Shown here one piece after another: positions 1 through 8,379 of a stretch of 64,000 nt of DNA. This DNA comes from Salinicola halimionae. GTDB lineage: Bacteria > Pseudomonadota > Gammaproteobacteria > Pseudomonadales > Halomonadaceae. Below the pieces are notes generated by a model. That model did not search any database and was not told the origin of the DNA. It worked only from the letters and a program-made list of their open reading frames with translations. The DNA lies in the NCBI RefSeq assembly GCF_003206065.1, contig NZ_PZJQ01000002.1:712135-776134 (forward strand). The letters run 5' to 3'. The translations under genes were made by a program, and so were the position numbers. How positions within the stretch are numbered: position 1 is the stretch's first letter; each line of letters begins with the position of its first letter.

Positions 1-36
1 CAAGGCGGGCGTCTATTTGCCCGACGGCGCAGCGAC

Positions 37-1641
37 TCAGTTGCCGCTGATTTCCGGTTCGGATTTCGCCGCAGGTGTCGTGGTGAGATCCGGCTCGGTG
101 AGTTCCAGCAGCTCACGCGACATCGCACGAGCGTCATACAGCAGCTGAGGATTGTCGGATAGCGCCTTGCCGTAGGAGGGAATCATCGCCTTCAGCTTGG
201 CTTGCCACTCGGGGCTTGCAATCTGCTCGGGGAAAACTCTTTCCAGCAGGGTGAGCATGATCGAAGGTGCAGTGGAAGCGCCCGGTGACGCACCCAGTAA
301 GGCGGCGATGGAACCCTCTGCGCCGCTGACCAGTTCGGTACCGAACTGCAGGGTGCCGCCCTTGCCTTCGACATCCTTGATCGTCTGGACCCGCTGGCCG
401 GCGGTCCAAAGCTTCCAGTCGTCACGCTGAGCTTCCGGATAATAGTTCTGGAGCTCCTTGAACTGGCCGCTTGCGGACATACGTAGCTGGCTGATCAGAT
501 AACGCACCAGATCCATGTTGTTGATGCCGACCTTGGTCATCGGCCACAGATTGTTGGGCGTCACCGAACGCATCAGATCGGTCCAGGAACCATTCTTGAG
601 AAACTTGCTCGAGAAGGTGGCGAAAGGGCCGAACATGATCGCGGGGGTGCCATCGAGGATACGCTTGTCTATATGCGGAACCGACATCGGCGGCGAGCCG
701 GCGGGCGCCAGACCATAGACCTTGGCGTCGTGCTTGGCGACCACTTCCGGGTTGGTCGTGAAGAGGAACTGCCCCCCGACCGGGAAACCGCCGTACTGCC
801 GAGCCTCGGGAATCCCTGACTTTTGCAGTAGCGGCAGTGCCGCGCCCCCGGCGCCGATGAATACGAAGCGGGCGTTGACGCTGCGCTCGTTTTCACCGTC
901 GCTGGTATTGGCTACGGTAACTTTCCAGCTGCCGTCCTGGTTACGCTCGAGATCGCGTACCTGCGTATTGACGGAGAGATGGAAATTATCGCGGCGGGCC
1001 AGCGAGTTCATCATCTGGCGGGTGAGCTCACCGAAGTTGACCTCGGTACCGATCGGCATGCGAGTGGCAGCGACGGGTTCGTCAGCATCACGGCCGGTCA
1101 TGACCAGCGGTATCCACTCCGATATCTTGCGAGGATCGTCGGAATAGTCCATCCCGGCATAGAGCGGATTCTGGCGCATTGCCTCGAAACGCGTTTTCAG
1201 AAACGACACGCGCTCGCCGCTCCAGACGAAGCTCAGATGCGGTACGGTATTGATGAAGGAGCGCGGGTTGGCCAGCACGCCTTCACGAACCTGACTCGCC
1301 CAGAACTGACGCGACACCTCGAACTGCTCGGTAATGGTGATGGCACGCTGGATGTCCACGCTGCCATCGGGTTGTGGCGAGGTGTAGTTCATCTCGGCAA
1401 AGGCCGAATGGCCGGTGCCGGCATTGTTCCAGACGTTAGAGCTCTCTTCGGCGGCCTTGTCCAGGCGCTCGTAGAGGTGAATGGTCCAATCGGGTTGCAG
1501 TGACTGGAGCAGGGTTCCCAAAGTGGCACTCATGGTGCCGCCGCCAATAAGGACGACGTCGACGTTTTGGGTGTCGCTGGATTCGGCTCCAGACTGGGTG
1601 TGCAGGCTGGAACTGAATGTCATTCCGTGACGCAATTTCAT
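37..1641 (-). CDS. mqo: Malate:quinone oxidoreductase
   Basis: Oxidises malate to oxaloacetate and passes electrons to the quinone pool at the inner face of the cytoplasmic membrane, as part of the TCA cycle. The 534-residue protein has the FAD-binding GGGTMSATLG motif near residues 33-42 and the Mqo-typical blocks NNAGTGHSAFAEMNYT (about 72-87) and GFPVGGQF (about 284-291). Its length is normal for the family. No transmembrane helix is evident, as expected for a peripheral flavoprotein. The first methionine was kept; Met7 is an equally plausible start, because the Shine-Dalgarno in front of the first is weak. It is transcribed alone, away from the lipoprotein gene downstream on the other strand. 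The family assignment is by sequence recognition and is very secure. Confidence 0.96.
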   Translation of the reverse strand: MKLRHGMTFSSSLHTQSGAESSDTQNVDVVLIGGGTMSATLGTLLQSLQPDWTIHLYERLDKAAEESSNVWNNAGTGHSAFAEMNYTSPQPDGSVDIQRAITITEQFEVSRQFWASQVREGVLANPRSFINTVPHLSFVWSGERVSFLKTRFEAMRQNPLYAGMDYSDDPRKISEWIPLVMTGRDADEPVAATRMPIGTEVNFGELTRQMMNSLARRDNFHLSVNTQVRDLERNQDGSWKVTVANTSDGENERSVNARFVFIGAGGAALPLLQKSGIPEARQYGGFPVGGQFLFTTNPEVVAKHDAKVYGLAPAGSPPMSVPHIDKRILDGTPAIMFGPFATFSSKFLKNGSWTDLMRSVTPNNLWPMTKVGINNMDLVRYLISQLRMSASGQFKELQNYYPEAQRDDWKLWTAGQRVQTIKDVEGKGGTLQFGTELVSGAEGSIAALLGASPGASTAPSIMLTLLERVFPEQIASPEWQAKLKAMIPSYGKALSDNPQLLYDARAMSRELLELTEPDLTTTPAAKSEPEISGN

Positions 1642-1995
1642 GAAGGTTCTCTGTCTGATGGATACGGACAGGCGCGAACGCGACTACGACGACAGTTTAA
1701 TGAGGTCGCGGCGTTAGTGCCATGATTATGACAGAGGCCGAGAGTGGCGATGAACGCCAGAAACTTCCTTTTACTCAACCAAATCATCAGGTTGTTGAAA
1801 AATTACGGATATTTTACGACATCGAAAGGAACACGCGGTGCGCGTTTCCCGGAGCGAGTAAGATGTCGCAGGGTCATAGCGCCAATTACTGCGAGCCCAT
1901 AGACCTCTCGAGGGGCCAGTAGCGAATTACTGACGGTCCTCTTCCACCGGGGCCAGCGATCCGGCTTCAATCACTGCAACGTTGAGGAAAGCACC
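1642..1995. other. Intergenic region between mqo and lipoprotein gene
   Basis: This 354-bp spacer holds the upstream regions of two divergent genes. A locally AT-rich stretch around 1790-1825 is the most promoter-like part. A GAGGAAAG ribosome-binding site at about 1983-1990 serves the lipoprotein gene. A 66-codon open frame at 1722-1922 shows no protein-like composition and was not called. No hairpin or repeat stood out. Confidence 0.5.
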
Positions 1996-2505
1996 ATGAC
2001 ACGACGAGCCGCCCGTTATCTGACGATGGCATGGGTAGCCCTGCTGATCGCAGGTTGTAGCCAGCAGCGAACACACTCGAACAGCGACCCGTCAAAAAAC
2101 GATTCGACGGTGACCTCCATTCATTACCAGGTCGGGCCTTGTCATGGCATGTGTCCGGTTTACCGCGTCGATATCGACGAGGATGGCACGACGCAATTCA
2201 TCGGCGAACAACATACTGCCGTCGACGGTGAACGCGTGCGCACCAACGACCCCGAGCGTTTTGCGCTTATCAGACACCAGCTTTCCTCATGGCAGCCGGC
2301 CATGGGAACGACAATCGATACGCCGGACTGCGGTCCTCGTGCAACGGACCTTTCCCACTACAAGGTGACCTGGACGAACCGCGAGGGCGAACAGGCCGTG
2401 CTGAACCATGACAGCGGCTGCCACTCGGAAGATGCTCGCCAACTGACGGAGAGTCTTCGTTCCCTGCCACAGGCATTGGGCATCGAGGCGTGGGTTAAAC
2501 GCTGA
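1996..2505 (+). CDS. DUF6438-type lipoprotein
   Basis: A predicted outer-membrane or periplasmic lipoprotein of 169 residues. It begins with a short basic n-region, a hydrophobic stretch and a lipobox LLIAGC, so the lipidated cysteine is Cys21. The mature part has the signature GPCHGMCPVYRVDIDEDGT (about 47-65), which matches the small DUF6438 family, whose members share a CxGxCPVY motif followed by beta-strands. Two later cysteines (in DTPDCGPRATD and SGCHSED) could form a disulfide. Its function is unknown. It has a GAGGAAAG ribosome-binding site and appears monocistronic. The DUF assignment is from memory of the motif; the lipoprotein prediction is direct. Confidence 0.8.
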   Translation: MTRRAARYLTMAWVALLIAGCSQQRTHSNSDPSKNDSTVTSIHYQVGPCHGMCPVYRVDIDEDGTTQFIGEQHTAVDGERVRTNDPERFALIRHQLSSWQPAMGTTIDTPDCGPRATDLSHYKVTWTNREGEQAVLNHDSGCHSEDARQLTESLRSLPQALGIEAWVKR

Positions 2506-2625
2506 TCTGCTACAAACGACGTCGAGCTACCATCCCGCGCGTTGATTCTCTAGCGCTAAAGTCGGCTGGCAGCGGACGCCTGCACAGGCGAGGATGGATT
2601 CACTTTCCCCGGCGGAGCCCTGCCC

Positions 2626-3162
2626 ATGCCTGTTTATGCCTATTTCGATGCGGTACCTAAGCTACCGGATGGTAACCGCTACTGGATCGCGCCGAGTGCC
2701 CATGTCATTGGCCAGGTCGAATTCGAAGAAGATGTAGGCGTGTGGTTCAACGTGGTGATTCGTGGCGACAACGATCGGATCGTGATCGGAGCGGGCAGCA
2801 ATATTCAGGAGGGGTCCATGCTGCATACCGATCCCGGCTTCGTGCTGCGGGTCGGCCGTGGTTGCACCATCGGCCATCACGCGATCCTGCACGGCTGTAC
2901 CCTCGGCAACAATACGTTGATCGGCATGGGGGCCACCGTGCTCAACGGTGCCGAGATCGGTAACAACTGTCTGGTCGGTGCCAATGCGCTGGTGACCGAA
3001 GGCAAATCCTTCCCCGATAATTCGTTGATCGTCGGCGCGCCGGCAAAAGCCGTGCGCACGCTCGATGACAAGGCGGTCGAGGGATTGAAAGCGTCGGCGG
3101 CGCATTACGTCGAGCGCTGGCAGGCTTTTTCCCGCGGTTTGAAACGTCTGGACAAGAACTGA
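2626..3162 (+). CDS. Gamma-carbonic anhydrase family protein (YrdA-like)
   Basis: A left-handed beta-helix hexapeptide-repeat protein of 178 residues, the usual length for bacterial gamma-class carbonic anhydrase-like proteins. The three histidines that bind the metal in this family are present: His67 in MLHTDP, and His84/85 and His89 in IGHHAILHGC. Isoleucine/valine hexapeptide periodicity is clear from about residue 50 to 140. Many family members have weak or no measured anhydrase activity, so the reaction is not certain. A GGCGGAG ribosome-binding site precedes the ATG. The thioredoxin-like gene follows about 100 bp downstream on the same strand. Confidence 0.92.
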   Translation: MPVYAYFDAVPKLPDGNRYWIAPSAHVIGQVEFEEDVGVWFNVVIRGDNDRIVIGAGSNIQEGSMLHTDPGFVLRVGRGCTIGHHAILHGCTLGNNTLIGMGATVLNGAEIGNNCLVGANALVTEGKSFPDNSLIVGAPAKAVRTLDDKAVEGLKASAAHYVERWQAFSRGLKRLDKN

Positions 3163-3267
3163 AACGGCTGGATGACGATTGAACGCTCTACATGTCGATT
3201 GAACCGCCAATGCTTGCTGCGCGCTTTCCGTGCGGGCTGCCCGAGACACCAGGATGAAACTCCGCCG

Positions 3268-3594
3268 ATGACGAACCCGTATACGACCGATGAACCCAGC
3301 CGAGAGGCCCTGCACGCGACGGTCGGTCCAGCCGTGGTTGAATTCGGCGCGCCCTGGTGTCCCTGGTGTCAGGCCGCCCAACCGCTGATTGCCGAGGCAT
3401 TCGAAGAGAAAGAGGAACTACCGCACTTCAAAATCGAGGATGGTAAGGGCCGCCCGCTGGGACGTGCGTTCCGGGTCAAGCTCTGGCCGACGCTGATCTT
3501 TCTACGTGACGGTGAAGAGGTCGCGCGCTGTGTCAGGCCGGAGTCGGCCGAAGCCTTGAAGCAGGCGTTGGCGAAAATCGACTCGTCGACCTGA
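3268..3594 (+). CDS. Thioredoxin-like protein
   Basis: A 108-residue single-domain thioredoxin-fold protein, presumably a cytoplasmic thiol-disulfide oxidoreductase. It has the active-site motif APWCPWCQ near residues 29-36 and the cis-proline block KLWPTLIFLRDGE further on. The first cysteine pair is CPWC rather than the classical CGPC, which would shift the redox potential. The open frame extends 32 codons upstream, but that extension lacks family similarity; the ATG at 3268 gives a normal domain length and has an AGGA 13 bases upstream. It is probably co-transcribed with the carbonic anhydrase-like gene, although nothing links them functionally. Confidence 0.85.
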   Translation: MTNPYTTDEPSREALHATVGPAVVEFGAPWCPWCQAAQPLIAEAFEEKEELPHFKIEDGKGRPLGRAFRVKLWPTLIFLRDGEEVARCVRPESAEALKQALAKIDSST

Positions 3595-3680
3595 GAATTT
3601 CCGCTAGGCTTGGCGTTTTCCAATAGGCTTGGCGTTTTCCAAGAAGACACTTGGCTCTCTCCCATAGAAGGAATCTCCCC

Positions 3681-4613
3681 GTGGCCGCAGGCAGCCTACT
3701 GACGTTACTCGACGATATCGCCACGCTGCTCGACGACGTTTCGCTCATGACCAAGGTCGCCGCCAAGAAAACGGCCGGCGTCCTGGGCGACGATCTGGCC
3801 CTCAATGCCCAGCAGGTCACCGGCGTTCGCGCCAACCGTGAACTGCCGATCGTCTGGGCGGTGGCAAAAGGGTCGCTGCGCAACAAGCTGATTCTCGTAC
3901 CCGCGGCATTATTGATCAGCGTGATCGCGCCCTGGCTGATCACGCCGCTGCTGATGGTGGGCGGGGCGTTCCTCTGTTACGAAGGTGCCGAGAAGCTGGC
4001 CCACAAGTTTCTGCACGGCGGTGTGGAGGCCAGCAAGGAAGATGTTCGAGCCGCCGCGCAGTTGAAGTCGAAAGAGGAGCGCCTGGCGTTCGAAAAGGAC
4101 AAGATCAAAGGCGCCGTACGGACCGACTTCATTCTCTCGGCTGAGATCATCGCCATCACACTGGGAACGGTGGCGAGTGCCAGTTTCACCCAGCAGGTCG
4201 TGGTCTTGGCCATTATCGCCGTCGTCATCACAGCGGCGGTCTATGGGCTGGTAGCCGGTATCGTCAAACTCGACGATCTCGGTCTCTATCTCACCGAGCG
4301 AGCATCGTCGCTGGGGAAATCAATCGGTCGCGGCATCCTGTGGGCCGCGCCCTATCTCATGAAGCTGTTGTCGATCGTCGGCACCATCGCGATGTTTCTG
4401 GTCGGTGGCGGCATTCTCACCCACGGCATCCCGTTCATTCACCACGGTATCGAGAGTCTGGCCGAAGCGCCCGGTGACATCCCCGGTGTGGGCGCGATCA
4501 TTCAACCGCTGACCCCCATGCTGCTCAACTTCGTGTTCGGCCTGGTTGCCGGGGCGGTCGTGCTCGGTGCGGTGCAACTGGTCCAGAAGCTCAGATCCGG
4601 TGATAACCACTGA
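3681..4613 (+). CDS. DUF808 inner-membrane protein (YedI-like)
   Basis: An integral membrane protein of about 310 residues. The start [20 protein letters not shown] and the following [22 protein letters not shown] block are the hallmark of the DUF808/YedI family, whose function is unknown. Several hydrophobic segments are visible (about 65-105, 150-200, 225-255 and 280-305). A GTG start at 3681 is chosen: AGAAGGA lies 8 bases upstream and it matches the usual N-terminus, whereas an upstream ATG at 3651 adds ten non-conserved residues. Just before the gene, the sequence TAGGCTTGGCGTTTTCCAA is duplicated in tandem (about 3605-3642). Confidence 0.9.
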   Translation: MAAGSLLTLLDDIATLLDDVSLMTKVAAKKTAGVLGDDLALNAQQVTGVRANRELPIVWAVAKGSLRNKLILVPAALLISVIAPWLITPLLMVGGAFLCYEGAEKLAHKFLHGGVEASKEDVRAAAQLKSKEERLAFEKDKIKGAVRTDFILSAEIIAITLGTVASASFTQQVVVLAIIAVVITAAVYGLVAGIVKLDDLGLYLTERASSLGKSIGRGILWAAPYLMKLLSIVGTIAMFLVGGGILTHGIPFIHHGIESLAEAPGDIPGVGAIIQPLTPMLLNFVFGLVAGAVVLGAVQLVQKLRSGDNH

Positions 4614-4657
4614 CGAACGAGCCGAACGAGCCGCTGCGCGGGCAAGTAATCGAGCCG

Positions 4658-5233
4658 TCAATCCGCGAGCAGGGCGCGTTCGAGAGCAAAGACGTGGGAA
4701 TCCTCGAAACCTAGCTCGCGCAGCGCGGCCGCCAGATTGAGCAGGTAATCTCGATTGGGGCCGCTCGGGCCGTGTGACTCCGCGATTTGGCGCGCGATGG
4801 CGGTTTCCTCGGCTGGCCCGAGATAGGCCGCGTTATCCTCCCCCGCCAGATATACGACACCCTCGGCCTGTTCGCCCCCTTCTACGCCGCCATCCTCGAA
4901 CGTCATCTCGGTCAGGACGCGCAGATAGCCGTTCTTTTCGCGGATATCCAGCGGCTCGAACACGCTAGGAGGAATGCGATAGGCCATACCGTGGCAGATG
5001 GCTTCAGCGTCAGGCACTAGCGTCACCACCCGTCCCGGTGCCTCGGGCGTGCCACGATGGTCGTGAGAGCCTTGCCAGAAGCGCCGCGTCCAGCCGCGAA
5101 TAGAGGCCGGCCGACGCTCCAGGTAGTCGAAGTCCGCCTTCCAGATCAATGAGCCGTAACCGAACAGCCATACCGACTCGTGATCGTCGAAGTGGGTCAT
5201 CTGACGGTTGTGGGCAGTGGTATCGAAAGACAT
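4658..5233 (-). CDS. ChaC-type gamma-glutamylcyclotransferase
   Basis: Probably cleaves the gamma-glutamyl bond of glutathione to give 5-oxoproline and Cys-Gly in the cytosol. The 191-residue protein has the substrate-binding loop FGYGSLIW at 24-31 and the ChaC motif RGWTRRFWQGSHDHRGTPEAPGR cut by family-typical positions (about 46-68). The predicted catalytic glutamate is Glu99 in DIREKNGY. Length is slightly under that of E. coli ChaC. An internal Met12 could be the real start. It ends convergently with the DUF808 gene. The family is certain; glutathione as substrate is inferred from the family. Confidence 0.9.
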   Translation of the reverse strand: MSFDTTAHNRQMTHFDDHESVWLFGYGSLIWKADFDYLERRPASIRGWTRRFWQGSHDHRGTPEAPGRVVTLVPDAEAICHGMAYRIPPSVFEPLDIREKNGYLRVLTEMTFEDGGVEGGEQAEGVVYLAGEDNAAYLGPAEETAIARQIAESHGPSGPNRDYLLNLAAALRELGFEDSHVFALERALLAD

Positions 5234-5439
5234 GAGACTCCGGTGTGGAACGCTGGCGAGTGGGCTAGATGCGGCAGTAGATGATGTATCTCAAGGTCGG
5301 ATCGTCGACCATTTTACCTGCTACTCGATGAAGAAGCTCTCTACCGGTTTGACAGGCGGCCTGGCGGTGCCATGTTGAGCTCTGTCATCTTTGAAACTCT
5401 ATCACCGTTGAAACTCCGTCTTCGCTTCCAGGAGCTAGC

Positions 5440-5730
5440 TTGGCCAGTCAAAACGGATTATCGAGACGCTGATGCAGCGTCATGGTCGAACCTTCGCCAG
5501 TGAGCTAGGGCTCGATCTGAGCAGGAACTCGCCATCACCGCTATTTCGATTGCTCTGCTACTCCCTACTGACCAGCGCGCCAATCTGGCGATGCGCGCGT
5601 CGACGAGAAGACAGCCACCACGCTCGCCAACAAGGTATCCCGTGACGATTACCCCAAACTGATGGCCGCACTGGTGCGCTGCAAACTGGCCAAGGATACC
5701 CAGGGCGTCAGAGAGGCGGCCAAGACCTGA
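5440..5730 (+). pseudogene. Decayed endonuclease III-like (HhH-GPD) gene
   Basis: No single frame is open through this stretch, but pieces of one protein are readable in different frames. A TTG at 5440 preceded by GGAG starts LASQN. A shifted frame then reads RIIETLMQRHGRTFASELG followed by a segment ending FRLLCYSLLTSAPIW (to about 5590), and another frame ends with KLMAALVRCKLAKDTQG and a stop at 5728-5730. The first segment resembles the N-terminus of a family of endonuclease III-like proteins common in proteobacteria, and the last resembles their C-terminus. The central part, including the helix-hairpin-helix and catalytic region, is missing. I infer an internal deletion plus frameshifts; identification from short segments is moderate. 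Confidence 0.55.
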
Positions 5731-5734
5731 CCGC

Positions 5735-6007
5735 TTACCACTGGCGCTGGGGATCGCTCAGCCATTTGCCGACCGGTCCGATGCCGTCGGTGCACCAGGG
5801 CTCGCTCAACCGCGTAATGAAAAAGCGGATCTGTTTGCCGAACGCCCGGTTCAACCGAGAGCGCAAGAACTCGATCGGGTCGGTCGACTCGATCAGCCAG
5901 GTCGTACGAAACATCGGGATGGATTCGAATCTTCTGAGCATCGACTCCAGTCGATGACAGTCCATTCTCCCCAGCGGCTTGTCGAATGTCAGGCAGTAAA
6001 TGCCCAT
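5735..6007 (-). CDS. Small SinR/Cas2-fold-like hypothetical protein
   Basis: A 90-residue protein. It begins GIYCLTFDKP, an early beta-strand ending in a Phe-Asp position, continues through a helix (LESMLRRFESI), a strand (TTWLIEST), a second helix (IEFLRSRLNRAF) and a strand (IRFFITRLSEPW). This beta-alpha-beta-beta-alpha-beta order and the TxWL motif resemble stand-alone SinR-like proteins, which share the ferredoxin-like fold of Cas2. No CRISPR array or cas gene is nearby, and the activity is unknown. An AAGGAG lies 7 bases before the ATG, so it is likely translated. It abuts the decayed endonuclease gene on the opposite strand. Confidence 0.7.
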   Translation of the reverse strand: MGIYCLTFDKPLGRMDCHRLESMLRRFESIPMFRTTWLIESTDPIEFLRSRLNRAFGKQIRFFITRLSEPWCTDGIGPVGKWLSDPQRQW

Positions 6008-6121
6008 GGCATGCTCCTTGCTGCCGAATTAGCCTAGTTTCATTCAGGCGGGTCTCGTTTAGGGTAGACCGACCGGTACGCGATCGTCCTTATCCTTGGT
6101 GATCCGTCGGATCTTCGGGCT

Positions 6122-6649
6122 TCAAAGCTTGGTAGTTCCCGGCCACCAGCGCGCCAGAGCCGACTCCGCCTGGCGTTTGACGTCTTCATCGATGTAGATC
6201 GACACCGCCACCAGGGCCGCGGCCAGTACGCTGGCGTCGTCGGTGTAGCCGACACCGACGATGAAGTCGGGAATCGCGTCCAGCGGCGAGATGAAGTACC
6301 CGAGTGCCCCGATGATCGTCGATTTGGCCCAGAACGGCACGTCGGGACGTTTGAGCACGAAATAGAGCTGCAACGCTTTCAGCGCCACCTCGCGACCGGC
6401 ACGCTTGCCGAAGCGGCTCAGCTTGCGCCAGAAGCGTTCCTCGCTGTAGACAGCGCGATGCGCGCTCGCGTCTTGGATTCCGGCGGTCCCTGTCTCGACG
6501 GTCTTTGTCTCGATGGTCTTTGTCTCGAAGGCCTCTGCCGGCAGCCGAATGGCGTCGTCATGCAGGATATCGCCCGAGGTTTCGGGCGTTCGTCCGCGAA
6601 AAAGTCGGTCACGGTTAAACAGGGGCATGATGGCGATCCGTCGTGGCAA
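6122..6649 (-). CDS. DUF1232 (YkvA-like) membrane protein
   Basis: A 175-residue protein whose C-terminal half carries the DUF1232 signature YFISPLDAIPDFIVGVGYTDD (split here around about residues 113-133), followed by a hydrophobic stretch typical of this small membrane-associated family of unknown role. The N-terminal half is low-complexity and charged. It includes FETKTIETKTVET, encoded by three tandem 15-bp units (see the repeat entry), so the linker length probably varies between strains. No partner gene is evident. The domain call is firm; nothing is known of its function. Confidence 0.85.
   Translation of the reverse strand: MPRRIAIMPLFNRDRLFRGRTPETSGDILHDDAIRLPAEAFETKTIETKTVETGTAGIQDASAHRAVYSEERFWRKLSRFGKRAGREVALKALQLYFVLKRPDVPFWAKSTIIGALGYFISPLDAIPDFIVGVGYTDDASVLAAALVAVSIYIDEDVKRQAESALARWWPGTTKL
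6493..6537. repeat. Three tandem 15-bp units inside the DUF1232 gene
   Basis: Unit 1 at 6493-6507, unit 2 at 6508-6522 and unit 3 at 6523-6537. Units 1 and 2 differ by one base (TCTCGACGGTCTTTG and TCTCGATGGTCTTTG); unit 3 is more diverged. The period is a multiple of three, so unit gain or loss keeps the reading frame. On the coding strand it gives a repeated ETKTI/ETKTV peptide. Confidence 0.85.
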
Positions 6650-6822
6650 AGCAATGGCTACAGTCTAGTTAGCCCGGCGGCGACGACACAACGATCGTCG
6701 GAGAAGAGTCTGTAAGGACGTGTCTGAGAGGACAAGTCTGCGAGAGCTGGCCTGCGAAATCTCGGTTCGTCGAATAGTGTCCATGAGCAGGACCGTGGTG
6801 GCATGCTAATGTCGAAGATGGC

Positions 6823-6836
6823 GTCGACTGTCGACA
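6823..6836. promoter_or_regulatory. Candidate operator upstream of the carbamoylase gene
   Basis: GTCGACTGTCGACA lies 45-58 bp before the start codon at 6881 and contains the 8-bp palindrome TGTCGACA. Its first 12 bases (6823-6834) are identical to 61110-61121, in the intergenic region of a GntR-family regulator. A role as a binding site for that regulator is an inference. Confidence 0.4.
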
Positions 6837-6880
6837 CATCGAATTCGAGTGGGCTCGAACTCCATAACAAGGACAAGCGC

Positions 6881-8146
6881 ATGACGATTGCAACGACCGG
6901 TATGTTTCCGACGCGGGCCGCCATCGATGGCGACCGCCTGTGGCGGAGCCTGATGGATCTGGCCGAGATCGGTGGCACGCCCAAGGGCGGCTGTAACCGT
7001 CAGGCGCTTACCGATCTCGACCGGCAGGGGCGGGAGCTGCTGACTCGCTGGTGCAAAGCGGAAGGTCTGACGGTGCGTTTCGATGCCATCGGCAACCTCT
7101 TCGCCCGCCGCGCCGGAAGGAACGACACCGCTGATCCGGTCGTCATCGGCAGCCATATCGACACTCAGCCCACCGGGGGCAAGTACGACGGTTGCTTCGG
7201 CGTGCTGGCGGCATTGGAGGTGATCCGAACGCTCAACGTCAACGGCATCGAGACCGAGCGGCCGATCGAACTGGTTTCCTGGACCAACGAAGAGGGCTGC
7301 CGCTTCGCCCCCTGCATGATGGGCTCCGGTGTGTTTGCCGGTCAGCTCACGCTGGAAGATGCGCTGTCTCGCACGGATGTCGACGGCATCAGCGCAGGCG
7401 ACGCGCTCAAGGCAATCGGCTATATGGGTGATGATGCCAACCGCCCCGGCAGGTTTGCGGCCTATCTCGAAGCGCATATCGAGCAGGGGCCGATTCTTGA
7501 AGATACCGGCGACACCATCGGCGTCGTCACTGGCGCGCTGGGGCTGAAGTGGTTCGATGTCACGATTACCGGCATGGCCGCTCATTCCGGCTCGACGCCG
7601 ATGCATCTGCGCCGGAACGCCCTGCTGGGCGCAACGCAGGTGGTCGACGCGGTCAATCGGATTGCGCTGACGTACCAGCCCGACGGTCGCGGTACGGTGG
7701 GCGCGCTTCAGCTGCTGCCCAATTCGCGCAATGTGATTCCCGGTCAGGTCACGCTGAGCGTTGATTTTCGCCATAGCGAGAGCGACGTGCTGGAAACGAT
7801 CGTTGGCGAATTCCGCAAGACCCTGGACACCATCGCCACCGAGACAGGGCTGGCGATCGAGATCACCCCGACCGCCGATTATCCGCCGCAGCATTTCGAC
7901 ACTGATTGCATCGCTGCGGTGCGCCAGGGCGCCCAAGCCAACGGCTACGCGCATCGCGATATCGTCAGCGGCGCCGGCCACGACGCGGTATTCATCGGCG
8001 ACATCGCGCCCACCGCAATGATCTTCATACCCTGCGAGAAGGGCATCAGCCACAACGAGAGCGAATACGCCACTCCGGAAGACGTTGCTGCCGGCGCCAA
8101 CGTGTTGCTGCACGCGACGCTCAATCTGTCGGGGGCCAAGGCATGA
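6881..8146 (+). CDS. Zn-dependent amidohydrolase, hydantoinase/carbamoylase family
   Basis: An M20-fold metal-dependent amidase of about 421 residues, from the family of N-carbamoyl-L-amino-acid hydrolases, allantoate amidohydrolases and beta-ureidopropionases. Metal-site motifs are visible: GSHIDTQPTGGKYDG (His and bridging Asp), WTNEEGCRFAP (Glu pair), EAHIEQGP and the distal GAGHDAVFI. The dimerisation (lid) domain carries MAAHSGSTP. The start at 6881 has AAGGA 7 bases upstream and gives normal length; an upstream ATG at 6803 adds 26 unconserved residues. It overlaps the first codon of a truncated amidase by ATGA, so the pair was once a translationally coupled ureide/amide unit. The precise substrate cannot be told from sequence. 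Confidence 0.9.
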   Translation: MTIATTGMFPTRAAIDGDRLWRSLMDLAEIGGTPKGGCNRQALTDLDRQGRELLTRWCKAEGLTVRFDAIGNLFARRAGRNDTADPVVIGSHIDTQPTGGKYDGCFGVLAALEVIRTLNVNGIETERPIELVSWTNEEGCRFAPCMMGSGVFAGQLTLEDALSRTDVDGISAGDALKAIGYMGDDANRPGRFAAYLEAHIEQGPILEDTGDTIGVVTGALGLKWFDVTITGMAAHSGSTPMHLRRNALLGATQVVDAVNRIALTYQPDGRGTVGALQLLPNSRNVIPGQVTLSVDFRHSESDVLETIVGEFRKTLDTIATETGLAIEITPTADYPPQHFDTDCIAAVRQGAQANGYAHRDIVSGAGHDAVFIGDIAPTAMIFIPCEKGISHNESEYATPEDVAAGANVLLHATLNLSGAKA

Positions 8147-8379
8147 GCGCGCAGACGGATGGATCGACGACCACCACGCTGGCCGAGCTGACCGCGCTCG
8201 AGGCATTGACCCTGTTCGAGCGTGGCGAGCTCTCGCCGTTGGAATTGACCCGCGACTGTCTGGCGCGGATCGAGCGTCACAATCCGATCGTCAACGCCTT
8301 TTGCCATATCGATGGCGAGGGTGCCCTGAATGCAGCGCCCAATACGATCCAGGATATGCGCCAGCTGCAGATTGCCTAA
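8143..8379 (+). pseudogene. Truncated amidase (GatA/amidase-signature family), N-terminal fragment
   Basis: The reading frame starts in an ATGA overlap with the upstream carbamoylase and encodes about 78 residues. The first 60, with EALTLFERGELSPLELTRD and a following RIERHNPIVNAFCHID, match the N-terminal helices of amidase-signature enzymes. Similarity stops near 8325, and a short unrelated tail ends at TAA 8377-8379. The Ser-cisSer-Lys catalytic core that should follow is absent here and was not found elsewhere in the window. I infer loss of the 3' part by deletion or by insertion of the AT-richer DNA that follows. Confidence 0.75.

Noticed and set aside
1722-1922. A 66-codon frame in the mqo/lipoprotein spacer
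   Set aside because: No domain, no good ribosome-binding site, and composition unlike the flanking genes.
5735-6007. Possible CRISPR-Cas locus because of the Cas2-like fold
   Set aside because: No repeat-spacer array and no cas1 or effector gene within the window.
6806-8206. A 466-codon open frame on the minus strand over the carbamoylase gene
   Set aside because: It is antisense to a well-supported enzyme gene and has the composition of a GC-rich shadow frame, with no recognisable domain.
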